A DNA stretch of 64,000 nt from Cytidiella melzeri. Its lineage: Eukaryota; Basidiomycota; Agaricomycetes; Polyporales; Irpicaceae. The notes beneath the pieces were generated by a model. That model searched no databases. It worked only from the letters and a program-made list of their open reading frames with translations, and was not told the DNA's origin. Positions 44,736-55,794 of the stretch are shown here, one piece after another (within the stretch, counting starts at the first letter, position 1; every line of letters starts with the position of its first letter). The position numbers and the translations under genes were made by a program. Where the stretch lies: positions 124,001-188,000 of the forward strand of contig JABYQR010000008.1 of NCBI GenBank assembly GCA_022592445.1, written 5' to 3'.

Positions 44736-44920
44736 GTGAGAGCTTCTTCCATCCCGTCTAAAACTGTACCATCCACTCTACATTTACAGGAACGTGTCGA
44801 AGGCTGCGGAAGTAAACGCTACAACTTCCTCGTTGTGGTGTGCTCCGGCGGTAAGCTTGCCTCCGCGAATTCCATCAACGAAAATGGGGCATCCGCTTTG
44901 ACTCTGAAGTGCGGATAGTA
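44736..44920 (+). repeat. Upstream module of gene 2 with intron-like segment
   Basis: 44736-44789 looks like a 54-nt GTGAGA...TACAG intron, followed by a plus-strand open stretch (GCGSKRYNFLVVVCSGGKLA). The copy ahead of gene 3 (46549-46603 and on) keeps both splice-like ends and most of the sequence. It may be part of an unrecognised transcript duplicated with the secreted-protein gene. Confidence 0.6.
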
Positions 44921-45005
44921 GTGGGGGGAGTATACCGGGGTTCTTTGCTAGATGCTCCGAACAGAGAGTGACCTTGAATATAGGGCATTGAAGCTAAGCG
45001 GAAAC

Positions 45006-45015
45006 TATATATATA
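45006..45015 (+). promoter_or_regulatory. TATA box, secreted-protein gene 2
   Basis: TATATATATA, 94 bases before ATG 45100. The surrounding GGAAAC...CCGCAC context is identical ahead of gene 3. Confidence 0.75.
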
Positions 45016-45099
45016 CCGCACCGTCCTTGCCAATCACTTCAACCAGCAGATCCCTTGCTCAACCCGAAAATAACCACTACTCTACTTTTTCGACTCAAC

Positions 45100-45456
45100 A
45101 TGTTCGGCCGCCATTTCTACCTCATCTCCGCAGTGGCGGTATTCATCTCTGCCGTGGGTGCAAACCCTGTACCCGAACCATCTGCCACTCCGATGTTGCC
45201 CCAGCGCAATGCCACCACCGGTCAGAACGTCAACTCGACTTCGCCCAATCCCCCAAACAACAATCGCAACTCCACGATTGGCAACTCAACCATCACTGGT
45301 ACCAATGGTGGACAAGCAGCTTGCGACCGCGGCATCACGCAGTTCTGCGCGACGACGACTGCTTCTCCTACACCCACTCCGACTGTCTACCCGGCATACT
45401 GCGACATTTTGTATTTCTTTCCTGAATGTGCAGGCTACCCCGGCCCTTATTTCTAA
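45100..45456 (+). CDS. Small secreted protein, tandem family member 2
   Basis: 118 residues, intronless, start MFGRHFYLISAVAVFISAVG (signal peptide). It has the same layout as member 1: VPEPSATPMLPQRNATTGQ, Asn/Thr-rich stretch with sequons, CDRGITQFC, PTPTPT, and a four-Cys frame ending ECAGYPGPYF. The cleavage site and Cys positions match; the YPAYC-DILYF region differs most from the paralogs. The start was chosen at the Met that aligns with the others; an upstream in-frame Leu codon is not a start. About 1.3 kb separates it from member 1. Confidence 0.87.
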   Translation: MFGRHFYLISAVAVFISAVGANPVPEPSATPMLPQRNATTGQNVNSTSPNPPNNNRNSTIGNSTITGTNGGQAACDRGITQFCATTTASPTPTPTVYPAYCDILYFFPECAGYPGPYF

Positions 45457-46114
45457 ATTTCCTTTCGCATTCGCATGTCGCACCATCTTCTTATCGATAA
45501 TAACTTAATTAGAACAATTGTAGTCCTATTTGCACACAACGCGGCACTAACATCAGTGTACAGCAGGCAATATATATCCATCTCGAAAATGTACGATTCT
45601 CGCCCTCCCCGCTGCAGTTACAAAATCCACCCTGCTCCGCCATAATCTGATACGCCTTTACTCAATTTTTATGCAGAACCCTAATTGTTCTCGTTTCAAG
45701 CCCTTTTGCGATATGATTGTCCACGGTAAGTACACTCTCCATTTGACCACAAACTTTATTGTTGCAGTGTTCTACACTTATCATGCCATGGCCATAGCAG
45801 TACCGCGAAAAGTGCGGAGCCTTCAATCCATATTTGTCCGGGAGTAATCACCGTACTTTCAGGCAAGCTAAAGCGCCGAGTTCACGTGTAGCTTTTGTCC
45901 TGTATCCTCGAAAGAAATGAGGCTCGGTTTCACTGCACTGACGACATGTCTGGCAATTCGCCATCCAAGACACACTACTTAGTGTAGCACGGATGATGAT
46001 AAAGAAGTCTTCACGAGGAACTTCTTTGTACGCCGCGGCAGGGCGCTGCGCGAGCGCCGGCTCTGATATCCTATCGGAGTCCGCGTACTCGACCTAATGA
46101 CACAGTGTGTCCAT

Positions 46115-46253
46115 ACCACAGAGTAGAGGTCGAAAACTCTTTGATATATTCAACTAATGACACAGTGGGTCGATCTTCAGAGTAGGATAAGCACATGTAC
46201 AATTACAAGAGTAAGAAGTGCACTCACACCACAGAGTATAGGTCGAAAACTCT
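46115..46253. repeat. 26-bp direct repeat pair in the spacer between genes 2 and 3
   Basis: 46115-46140 and 46228-46253 differ at one base. A shorter repeat, TAATGACACAGTG, occurs at 46096-46108 and 46155-46167. The enclosing stretch (about 46000-46400) has no counterpart in the unit of gene 2, so it may be a small inserted element. Confidence 0.7.
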
Positions 46254-46548
46254 GGGGTGTTCGGTACTACGGCCATTCCGTATATATCATGTCCGTGAGT
46301 GGCTAGTCGTATACAAAACACGGAAGCATCGAAAGGCGACGGGACGTAGTGGACGAAATAGGAATAGTATACAGACGCCGAAAGTGCGTCGGAACCGTGA
46401 CAAGCGAGAACGCGCAGAATGTTCAACAGACGATCCGCGAATGAAACCATCTCTCTCCCGTCCAACATCTCGAGCTCGAGCAACCCAGCCGCGTACATGC
46501 CAGTGGCATTTAGTACACCATACGCACACCATGATTCTGCGCATATCG

Positions 46549-46730
46549 GTGAGAGCTTCTTGCATCCGCATAACACAGTACCATCCATTCTTCTAAATTA
46601 CAGGAATGTGTCGAACGCTGCGGGAGTAAACACGACAACTTCCTCGTTGTGGTGTGCTCCGGCGGTAAGCTTTCCTCCGCGAGTTCCGTCGACGAAAATG
46701 GGGCATCCGCTTGACTTCGAAGTGCGGATA
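46549..46730 (+). repeat. Upstream module of gene 3 with intron-like segment
   Basis: Duplicate of 44736-44920. The intron-like segment 46549-46603 keeps GTGAGAGCTTCTT at its start and ACAG at its end; the following CTTCCTCGTTGTGG stretch is identical in both. Confidence 0.65.
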
Positions 46731-46817
46731 GCAATGGGGGGGAATACCGTGGATCTTTGCTAGATGCCCCGAAAAAACAGTCACCTTGGATATAGCGCAC
46801 CGAAGTCAAGCGGAAAC

Positions 46818-46827
46818 TATATATATA
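46818..46827 (+). promoter_or_regulatory. TATA box, secreted-protein gene 3
   Basis: TATATATATA 100 bases before ATG 46918, same context as gene 2. Confidence 0.75.
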
Positions 46828-46917
46828 CCGCACTGTCCTTGCCAATCACTCCAACCAGCAGATCACCACCCCCTGCCAAACTCGAAAATCACTACTACTC
46901 TACTTTTTCGACTCAAC

Positions 46918-47274
46918 ATGTTCGGCCGCCATTTCTACCTCATCCCCGCAGTAGCGGTATTCATCTTTGCCGTGGGTGCAAACCCTGTGCCCGAACCATC
47001 TGCCAATCCCATGCTGCCCCAGCGCAATGCCACCACCGGCCAGAACGTCAACTCGATTTCGCCTACTCCTCCAAACAACAACCGCAACGCTACGATCGGC
47101 AACTCTACCATTACTGGCAACAATGGTGGCCAGGCTGCTTGCGACCGCGGCGTCACGCAGTTCTGCGCGACGACAACTGCATCTCCCACACCTACTCCGA
47201 CTGTTTACCCGCCTTACTGTGCCTTTGAATTTTTCCTTCCTGAATGCGATGGTTACCCCGGCCCTTATTACTAA
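46918..47274 (+). CDS. Small secreted protein, tandem family member 3
   Basis: 118 residues, intronless. The signal peptide MFGRHFYLIPAVAVFIFAVG is nearly that of member 2. The mature part has VPEPSANPMLPQRNATTGQ, NGGQAACDRGVTQFC, PTPTPTVYPPYC and the end ECDGYPGPYY. All four cysteines are kept. Differences to the others cluster between the third and fourth Cys (AFEFFLP). Genes 2 and 3 plus their 5' and 3' flanks are close duplicates; gene 1 is older. Confidence 0.87.
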   Translation: MFGRHFYLIPAVAVFIFAVGANPVPEPSANPMLPQRNATTGQNVNSISPTPPNNNRNATIGNSTITGNNGGQAACDRGVTQFCATTTASPTPTPTVYPPYCAFEFFLPECDGYPGPYY

Positions 47275-48329
47275 ATTTCCTTTCGCATGTTGCACCACCT
47301 TCTTATCGATAATTTTCACACTTGATATAATTAGAACATTTGTAGTCCTATTTGCATTGCTTCATACAACGCGGCACCTACATCAGTGTACAGTAGGCAA
47401 TATATATATCCTTCTTGAAAATGCACGATTCTCGCCCTCAGTTTGCTTTGCACCATCGGGTAAATAAACAAAACATTATCGCGCTTTATAATGCGTGCCG
47501 GGGGTTTATCGCGCGCGCTTGACATTATAATTATGTCCGCATAAGGCAGGTCCTTTAGATTGCATTGTAAAGGCCAAGTGGCATGCGGTAAACAATTCAA
47601 AAATAATGTAAAGGCCCAGCACTCGATGTAAAGCAGTAGTGGCAGTAATATATTACATTGTTAACCATTATTACAGCTGTCACATCATGTCACACCGCGT
47701 CCGGGACCGGATGCAAGGCGCTGGCGACCACAACGTCCTCTGAGTCCGAGAACATCCATTAAAACAGACAAACCTACGTCAATATAGGTCGTATACGAGG
47801 TTAGGAAGCCTCCAATCTTGACCCCGCCGCAGAACACCACAGGGTGATGTTGTGCAGCGAACGAGGTGAGAGTCGCGCCTTTCGTCTCCGAGTCGCAGTG
47901 AACGTGAGTCCGTCACCCACTGCGGCCTAATCAAGGCATCTTCTGCACAAATCGGGAAACTGTCTTTCTTGCTCGACGCAGTTTGGTTCACTTTGACGTG
48001 GTGGATCGACTCCCTTCACGCTTCCCTTCCCCGTCCTCGGCGCTCTCGCTCTCGTCGTCGTCGTCTCCCCCCAACCACCATCTTCTCTCTCTCTCCCCCG
48101 CTGCTCAACAACAACGATGCCCTCCAAGATTAGCTCGACCGTCCACTCGACTCTCTGAGTGCGGTCATAGACCTCAAGCGACACCGCATTCACCCGTGCA
48201 AGTCTGTTCAACATGCCACATTCACTGTATGCATGCCAATTTTTTCATCGCGCATACAGTCTCATTCAATAGATTCTTTCAGTACTTCCCTTCCTACAAC
48301 TGTCCCTCCACAAAGAATATCGCTACCGT
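47275..48329. other. AT-rich spacer and Ser-rich leader, no clear gene
   Basis: After the duplicated 3' flank of gene 3 (to about 47430) the DNA becomes AT-rich and holds only short ORFs. From 47983 a plus-strand frame runs Ser/Pro-rich into the separase-like exon, but its composition is that of a UTR or chance frame. An ATG at 48117 (MPSKISSTVHSTL) might be the old separase start. Confidence 0.4.
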
Positions 48330-49210
48330 CATAGATCGAATGACTTACATGGGGATTCGCGACCTCTTCTTGCCTGCCGAGGAGGTGTCGCTGAAAGCAC
48401 AGCGTATAGCCGATGTTAGCGACTCTGTAAGTAACGCTGTCCTCGGAGCCTTACTTGAGAGGCAAGCTGAAAGCCTCGACAGCAGCAAATGGAAGCCAGC
48501 CGTTCACAATGCGATATGCAGAATACTACAAGACGCTCTTGAAGTATACCCTCCACAGAAAATGCCAGTTCGCAGGGCACGGGTTATGCTCAAGTGCTTT
48601 GAGCTCACGAGTTCGACTGCTGGAAAAGGAATGTGTTTCGCGGATGACGTTGAGAAATTCGCGCTGGAGGCGGACACTATCCTGCAAGCTGAAGTTCGTC
48701 CGAGGTTGACGCTTTCTCCCTTTGATAACCTCATAATCATGTTTACAGGATCTTGGACTCGATGCAGGCCTTTCTGAGTACTGTGGTCAATACCGGGCAG
48801 CTTTCAAGCTTTGGATGGCCCATTCAGTACACCAGCAGCCGCAGGCGCCACAATCCTCTCGTATAGTCCCGTACGTTGAGGAGGCTTGCAGTATATTGAA
48901 GCACAACATATCGCTGATGCCACGGCAGTTGTTGGGCAAGACCGTTTTATCAACCGCTAGCAAAGGACAAACCGCAAGAAAGGCGACTGGGAAACGTCAA
49001 GCCACAGCTCGTGCTGCTCCCACCCGAACTCGAGGGCGAATCGCCAAGGTTGCTGTGACACCAAAGCCTCGGAAATGTGAGTAACCTATGGCTACTGTCA
49101 TCAGTGGCTCACTTCTCGATAGCGTCGTCAAGCCAGCTTCTTCCGCTACCTAAACTGTCATTCGGCCCACCACCAACACTCGAATATGCCTCAACGTTGT
49201 CGAGCTTGTT
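48330..49210 (+). pseudogene. Separase gene fragment
   Basis: Joined exons resemble the N-terminal/middle part of fungal separase, the cysteine protease that cuts cohesin at anaphase: LLERQAESLDSSKWKPAV, YPPQKMPVRRARVMLKC, then through an intron (48694-48748) DLGLDAGLSEYCGQYRAAFKLW. A Lys/Arg/Thr-rich linker follows (TARKATGKRQATARAAPT), and after a second intron a short AHFSIASSSQLL exon. No HEAT-like remainder and no catalytic His/Cys domain follow, and no clean start precedes, so it is a duplicated or truncated piece of a much larger gene (separases exceed 1,500 residues). The family call rests on remembered sequence style, not a search. Confidence 0.55.
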
Positions 49211-50039
49211 GCGTACGTCTTTGAGTTGTCAAATGTTGAAAACATCGCCGACACGCATTAGATTTCACTGCGCATCTGCTGGGTCTGTTGGGGCAAGTCG
49301 TGATGAAGGTGCAGGTCTTACTGATCGGACGGCGGATCAGCGAACACCACACCCAAAGCCGATCTGATGGTGCGTCATATAGCTGAGACCAAACCTTCAT
49401 ATTTGATATAGCTTCACCAAATTACATTCAATATTCGACTGAGTTGGCCCATGAGTGGTGAGCCGCACTTGAATGTTTGAACTCTGAAAGGCAGATCTTC
49501 ACGTGCTACTATTTTCTTCTCCATGGCTTCAATCCCCGGCGTCCCAAGTGGAATTCAAGTTGCGACACTTTTAAAGTCGACCGATGCGCTGCTAGCCCTC
49601 GCAGGTAAGCAAAAAAATCTGCACCAAGCAAACGCTCTTGTTCTGGATCGTTACCGACTGAAAAAAACAACTATTTCTTTCACCATGCTCGCGCTGTATT
49701 ATTAATTAGCTGATGTTCTCGCCATTGCGCTGTTCAATTCATTGCCATTATTGCTATGCACCCTAATGCGAGAACTACTGCCTTGAAAACATTGCATTGA
49801 TGTGTATGACAATATAAACTACCAGCGGCGAGATTATCGTGCAATGTAAACTATGGGTGGAGATAATAAAACATATTACCATGCAAGATAAAGTGGCCCG
49901 CGGACCATTATCGCGGGTGCTGGGTGTTTACAACTTTCCAGGTACAGAGATTGTGTGAGATAAAGTTTGCTCAATGTTATATTGTAATGCTCGGGTTTAC
50001 AGTGGTAGGTATTGTGCGATAACGTTTTGTTTTTTTACG
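49211..50039. other. No supported gene
   Basis: Contains a 60-codon ORF (49523-49705, MASIPGVPSGIQVATLL) without family resemblance, then AT-rich sequence. Nothing else recognised. Confidence 0.4.
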
Positions 50040-50290
50040 AGATGACGGCGTTGCAAAATGCAGGCTGTGCCGCCATATTCGATACGCCCGTTCCCCGAAT
50101 TCAATGCAGCGCCCTACTACTAGTTCTCGTTTCAAGCCCCAGGCGATACTATTGATTGACCACGTAAGACACTCTACATTTGACCATAACATTCTCTGTT
50201 GCAGTCTTCTACACCGTGAATGACAGTGATCGGACCGCGAATTGTGCGGAGCCTTTCATATTTGTCCGGTGGTCATACTTACAGTGCTTT
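50040..50290 (+). repeat. Distal relic of the secreted-protein downstream module
   Basis: This stretch aligns with 45610-45860, the DNA downstream of gene 2: shared TTCTCGTTTCAAGCCC, then an intron-like GTAAG...TTGCAG (50164-50204 against 45726-45767), then TCTACAC and GTGCGGAGCC blocks. No secreted-protein gene lies next to it, so a fourth unit was lost or broken by the transposons to its right. Confidence 0.65.
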
Positions 50291-50451
50291 GCATATGAAA
50301 CTGCAATCCGCGATTTTTTGCGCGTGTTTGTTCGAGCCAAAACAGGCCAGATATGGAACTAAACTGTCACACAGAGTCACAGATGCGCACTGAGCGCTAC
50401 TAGCTGAACTGTCACACATCCACGATCAGTGTGGCCACACCTATACCTGCG

Positions 50452-50784
50452 ATGGCTCCCCACCTCCCACTTGATTCTCGAGAGCGCATTGTCCTCTGGC
50501 ATGAAGAACATCATCTCTCTGTGGCTCAGATAGCAACACTTGTCCCTTGCTCTGAACGTACAGTCTACAACGTTCTCCGGCTACATCACAATTATGGCGA
50601 AGTTCGCAACCCTTTTGCAAACCCATGGGGACGGAATAGAAAGATAGAGCATTCTGACTTCGACTATTTGGTGTCTCTACTGCAAGCCAACCCAACGCTA
50701 TACCTGGACGAGCTTCAAGAGCATCTCGTAACTCATCGACATCTTGACGTCTTGGTGGCCACAATATCAAGAGGACTGCATCGT
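50452..50784 (+). pseudogene. Tc1/IS630-type transposase, N-terminal part (split gene)
   Basis: From ATG 50452 (MAPHLPLDSRERIVLWHEEH) this is a helix-turn-helix N-terminus of a DDE_3-type transposase: LSVAQIATLVPCSERTVYNVL is the DNA-binding HTH, then NPWGRNRKIEHSDFDYLVSL and ISRGLHR. It breaks off exactly where the solo-LTR sequence TGATATGCC begins (50785). The rest of the gene resumes at 55795. The catalytic domain is not on this piece. Confidence 0.85.
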
Positions 50785-50999
50785 TGATATGCCCAGAAAA
50801 CGGCTAGGCACGGAGACACGGCAGCAGCCTGCCGGTTACGCGGCCCGCGTCCTCCTGAGCGGCAAATCCCTCCACTTTCCCAGCGTCACGGGCATGAGGA
50901 GTTCACCGAGGTCACAAGGAGTTGGCCGAGGATCCGAGGACTTGGCAAGGGGCAGCAACTTGCCGGAAGCATCTGAGGCCGAGAATTCGCACTGGACTC
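50785..50999 (+). mobile_element. Solo LTR family X, copy C (first ~215 bp)
   Basis: Aligns with the start of copies A and B (TGATATGCCCAGAAAACGG; AATCCCTCCACTTTCCCAGC). It ends at ACTGGACTC, where the LTR of a copia element begins. Copy C was therefore inserted into the transposase gene first and was later split by the copia element; its remaining 1.6 kb is missing. Confidence 0.88.
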
Positions 51000-51170
51000 T
51001 GTTAGAAGGCTATGAAAGTAGAGGAGAGTGTTGAGAGAGCAAGACTGAGAGGGATCACACAGTGGGAGTTGGGGATCAAAAGTGCGTGCCGTTGCATTGA
51101 TCAGAGTAAGTCTTATATATGGTAACTACGGCACTAGTAAGTTAAGCGTCTAAATTAATATAGTCAAACA
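51000..51170 (-). repeat. 3' LTR of the second copia element
   Basis: On minus it starts TGTTTGACTATATT right after the purine run GAAGGGGAG (51171-51179) and ends CCTTCTAACA. A TATATAAG-type box lies at 51112-51119. The would-be target site GACTC is at 50995-50999; its partner is lost. Confidence 0.75.
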
Positions 51171-51177
51171 CTCCCCT

Positions 51178-54100
51178 TCAAGCACAAATATGAAGTAGTT
51201 CATTGAAGTGCTTGAGTTTTTCAAGAGGTAGTGCTTTAGTAAGTGTATCAGCACGTTGATCGTTAGAAGATATGTGATGAATAGTTATATACTTCTTGAG
51301 TACACAATTGCTGATGAAATTCTTACAAATTTCGAAGTGTTTAGTTTGTTGCAAATGTTGCTCGTCAGGTGAGCTAACAATGGCAATAGTTGATGCACTG
51401 TCAGTATACATTTTGACAGGATCCATAGTGAAGCTAAGTAGTTTGTCAATGAGTGCTTTTAGATATATAGCCTCAGTTGACGCATGCGCTAAGGCATATA
51501 GTTCGGCTTCGGTGACCGATAGTGTTACGAGTGAACCGCGCTTACTTGACCAAGAGATAAGCAAGTCATTGTATGTGAAGGTGTAGCCCATTATTGGTTT
51601 ATTGCCGTATGTAGTTATACCGTCAGAATCAGCGTATCCGACAAGTGAAGTATTAGTAGTAGTTGCTTGGTTTCCTAGGACAAGCCAGTAGTCGCACGTT
51701 CCCTTCAAGTATAGGTAACACTGTTTAGCTGCAGCGAAGTGTTCCTTAGAAGGGTCAGCTAAGTATCGTGCAAGTTGACCAGTGCAGTATGCAACGTCTG
51801 GTCGAGTACAGTCAGCGACATATTGTAAACCACCGGCTAAAGACATGTATTGTTTAATAGCGTCAGCGTCCTGACGAGGTTCTTTCAAGTCACGGAGGGC
51901 TAAGTTGTGCTTGTGTATCATAGGCGTACGGCGTGTATGATTGTGGTCAAAGTTGTTTTGTTTAAGTATAGTTTGGATATAATCGCGTTGACAAAGCTTG
52001 ATAACACAAGGGGCTTTGTCGTAATCAATCTCCATGCCAAGCATCCAGTGGATAGTGCCACCGTTTTTTACCTCGACATGTTGTCTAAGTGCTATCTCGA
52101 ATTGTTCAGCTACAACAGAAGTAATAGCACAGAGAGTAATATCGTCGACATGAACAGCGAGTATAAGTATTAGTTTGTCTCCCCTGTAAAGGTAGAAGAC
52201 AGTGTTATCGTAGTCTGAATGCTTAAGTCCAAGTTGGAAAAGTATATTGCATAGTACCTTGTACCAGCAACGTCCGGCTTGTTTAAGGCCATAGATAGTT
52301 TTCCGTAGTTTAAGTACCCAGCCCTTAGGCAAGTTGGGCAGTAGATCTCCAGGCGGCAGACAAAGATAAAGATCTTCATCATCGTTAATTTTACCGTATA
52401 AGTAAGCGGACTTAACATCGAGTTGGTTAATCTCAAAGTGTAGTGAAGCCGCAAGTGTAAGTATGAGTCGCATAGAACTCATGCGCGCAACTGGAGCAAA
52501 CAAGATGTTTGCATAGTAATCAATACCATCACGCTGAGAGTATCCTTGCGCAACAAGTCTTGACTTGAGTTTAGTAACTTTGCCATGTTCGTACTTAGTC
52601 TTGTAGACGAAGCGAGAACCAGTAATGTTGGCATCTGGCGGCGGGATACAGTATTCCCAAGTGCCGAGTTGTTCTAGTGTATCAACCTCAAGTTTCAAAG
52701 ACTTAAACCAATCGTCTTTGAGAGGGTGATCAAGTACATCTTTGACAGTGACAGGGTCACCAACGTCCTCAGCATAGTAAGCGTTAAACTCAGTTAAGTA
52801 GAAAGCAATGTTAGTGTCTACTTCGTCTTAGTTTAGACCACAAACTTTACGCAATAGTTGAGGAGTTCTGTTGGAATGCCTTGGACCAGTAGGGTCAGGC
52901 TCGTCAATTTCCATTGGTTCTATGTGAGGGTTGTCCTCAAGTTCAAGTTGTTTTTCAGCAGTAAGTTTCTCAACATTTGGTTCTTTCTCCCCTTCAATTT
53001 GTATTGTAGAGTCAACGAATTGCAAGTTCCGTTCAACTCCGACATGTTGTCCGAAGTAAACATAGTGACCTTTAGAGTGTTCAGCAAAGCCTATCCAGAC
53101 TCCCCTTTTACCCTTAAATGCTAGTTTATTTGTGCGATATTCGTCGCATATGATGCACGGCTGACCGAAGACTTGAAGTCCATCAAGATTAGCATCTGTG
53201 CCATATTGCTTGAAGTCAGGAGTTTTGTAGTTAAGTATAGTACGAGGAGAACGATTGTACACATACACGCGTATAATGCAGCGTACCACCATAGTCAATT
53301 TGGTAAAGATGCAGTATGCAGGTTTACTCAAATCAAGTTCATAATAGTTTAATGTACACGTTCAGCAACACCGTTTTGCTGAGGAGTGTTGTGTGCAGTA
53401 AGACGTAGTATAGTTCCTTGAGTTTTTAAGTAAGCAGTCATAGCTTTACTGGTAAAGACACCGTCATTATCGGCTTGAAGTATCTTGACACAAATACCAT
53501 ATTGTGTCAATAGTTCAGTAGAGATAATCACCCATTGAGTATAGGCGTCATCTTTAGTAACTAGTGGTGCAAGTACTAACCATCTAGTAGCATTGTCGAC
53601 GATAGTCAACCAGTATTTGTGTTTACCAGTAATTGACGCTGTGGGTAGAGGCCCAAAGATGTCGATATGGAAGTGATCTCCGAAAGCTTCAGCTAATGAT
53701 GAAGAACGAAGTTTGGGTACAGTATTGCCATGGATATTGTTGAGTAAACAGTCCTCGCACGGAGTTTCAGTATGGTCAGTTATATGATCGGTAATAATTG
53801 ACGAAGTCTGAAGTAGTTTCTTGATCATGAAGTAACTGAGATGACCGAGTTTTTTATGTAGTTCAAGTAAAGTAATGCCAGTTCTATGCACACTTGCTAA
53901 ACAAGTCACTCGAGTTGATGATAGCGTGTATAAATCATTTGATTTTCTAACTACAGCCACACAAGTCGAGTTTGAGTTGTAAATAGTACAAAGTCCATGA
54001 TAGAACGTAAACTGATAATCAGAGTCCAGTTTTCCAACGCTGATTAAAGTAAAAGGTAGAGTTGAGTTGAAGTAGACGTTCTTCAGCAAGAGTTCAGTAA

Positions 54101-55748
54101 GTGTACCATTTTCCTGTTCCACCTCGAGTACTATGTCACCAGCAAGTTTCAAAACTAGTTGTTCTGAGTTGGCAACAGTCAGTACAATAGTTGGTACAGA
54201 GTGGACATTGAAAAGTAAATCTTGACACAGCGTACAGTGTATAGTCGCGCCAGTATCAAGAATATGTATCAACTCGTCTGTCGACGAAGTCGCATACAGT
54301 GGAAGTAGAGTAGGAAAAGTAGTGGTAAGCAAAGTACTTACGTGCATAGTGACGTCAGACTCAGAGAGAGCCAACACCCACGTGCTCTGGTTGCGACGAG
54401 GATTAGTAGTCGACAGACCAGCAACAGCGGGAGTAGTGACGACAGCGGCGGCAGTGGCAGCTTTGCCCTTGGCACCAGCAGCGACGGACTTCCGGGTAAT
54501 ACCCTTCCTCTTCATCGCTTTTTTGGACTTCTCTGTCCAGGGCAAGGGGCAAGTAGGCGTCGTGTGGCCTGTCTCGTTACAGTTGTAACACTTCATCTTT
54601 GAAGTATCATAAACAAACTTCTCCTTAGAGTAAGGAGTGGCAGCCGCACGAGCGGAGGAAGTGGCTTTCGCCGGATGTTTGACACATTTGTCAACTGCTG
54701 GCGACGCGGCGGAAGAACCACCAGTGGGCCTGTTGCGAGGGACGAGGGTTGACGAACCCTTAGACCAAGAGCGGTCAAGTGGGTGAGCAAGTCGCCAACT
54801 ATGGAAGTCGCGGCGAAGCTTGACACTCAGCGGGATGGGGTTGTAGTCGTATTTCTCGCCAACAGGAGTACAAGAACGCACACCAGCCTCGTAGCTAGCG
54901 CAAGTATGCGCATAGGCGGGAGGAATGATGCTGACGAGGGCGGAGTAGAAGATGTGTTGAGGGAATTCAATCCCTTTGGAAAGAATCTTCAAGTACAAGT
55001 TGTGCGCGTTGTCAAGTAGTTTGTCCATTTCGGGAACAGGACGGCGGAGGGAGAAAAGTTGAAAGATTTTGTTTGTGTCTGACATAGTAGAAGTCGGTTC
55101 AAAATGTTCGGAGAGTTTCTCCATCAGTCTGTGAGGTGCGGTCTCGTTGAGATAGTTTGTCATCACAGAGTCTGCGATGTGTCCAGCCAGGACGTTGAAG
55201 ACAGCCTGTTGTACCTCTTGAGGAATGGTAAGACCACCCCTGTAGCTGTAGAAGTTGAAAATAGTCGACATCGCAGTATCGACGCGGAACTTCCACATCG
55301 GCCAGGTGTCAGGACCTGTAAGTTTGCCAATGTCTGCAAAGGCTTTATGAACATCGCTAAGCAACATAGTATACTCCACATTGTGTTTTGGAGGCACGGA
55401 AAGGAGGGACAACACCGCTCGCGCGGAGTCAGTAGGGCCAGATAGCGAGGGGGAAGGTGCACAATAGGCTCTGGGCAGTTTGCCCTGTCGCCTTTCGTGC
55501 GCCTTGTTGTTGTCCATAGGATTGTTGCTATCGTCTGACAATGGCTTAGTTGGGTGACGACGGGCGAAGTCATTGCGAAGAGTGTCGAATGGAGTACGTC
55601 GGCAGTCTGAGGGGGGTGCTGAGACCCGACGTGATGCTGTGATGCGGGCAGTTGGTTGGTCAACGACGGCTGAGGTAGTAGGGACATTTGGGGCATGGTC
55701 AGAAGGTGCAGGACCTGGGGTACCAGCACGAGAAGCAGAAGACATCAA
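51178..55748 (-). pseudogene. Gag-Pol of the second copia element, with stops
   Basis: From 55748 (MMSSASRAGTPGPAPSD) an 800-codon frame gives Gag (TGPDTWPMWKFRVDTAMS), the zinc knuckle CYNCNETGHTTPTC, protease HILDTGATIH, and integrase with HIDIFGP, ADNDG and TPQQNGVAE. It stops at 53349 (TAA after ERVH). Sense resumes past TGA codons and a frame shift (VYVYNRSPRTIL). A further in-frame TAA at 52828 follows CGLN, after which RT (FAPVARMSSMRL, LDVKSAYLYG, GLKQAG, AVHVDDITL) and RNase H (GYADSDG, SVTEAELYAL, KMYTDSAST) run to 51178. Catalytic residues are all kept; at least four nonsense codons and one shift make it dead. It was one long ORF originally. Confidence 0.88.
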
Positions 55749-55794
55749 AGATTGTTGAAGAGTAGGAGCAGGAGGAGGAGTTGGAGTAGCAACT

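Larger units (their letters stand above)
51000..55790 (-). mobile_element. Second copia element, decayed, lacking its 5' LTR
   Basis: A copia element in minus orientation: gag start near 55748, then protease, integrase, RT, RNase H and a 3' LTR at 51170-51000. At the gag end the host transposase sequence resumes within ~50 bases, so the 5' LTR and leader are missing. It has no sequence relation to the copia at 9.9 kb beyond the family level, and its RT part is AT-richer with many GTA/AGT triplets. Confidence 0.88.

Noticed and set aside
53349..55748. The 799-codon frame as an intact stand-alone gene
   Set aside because: It is the 5' part of a copia gag-pol frame cut by a nonsense codon after the integrase motif.
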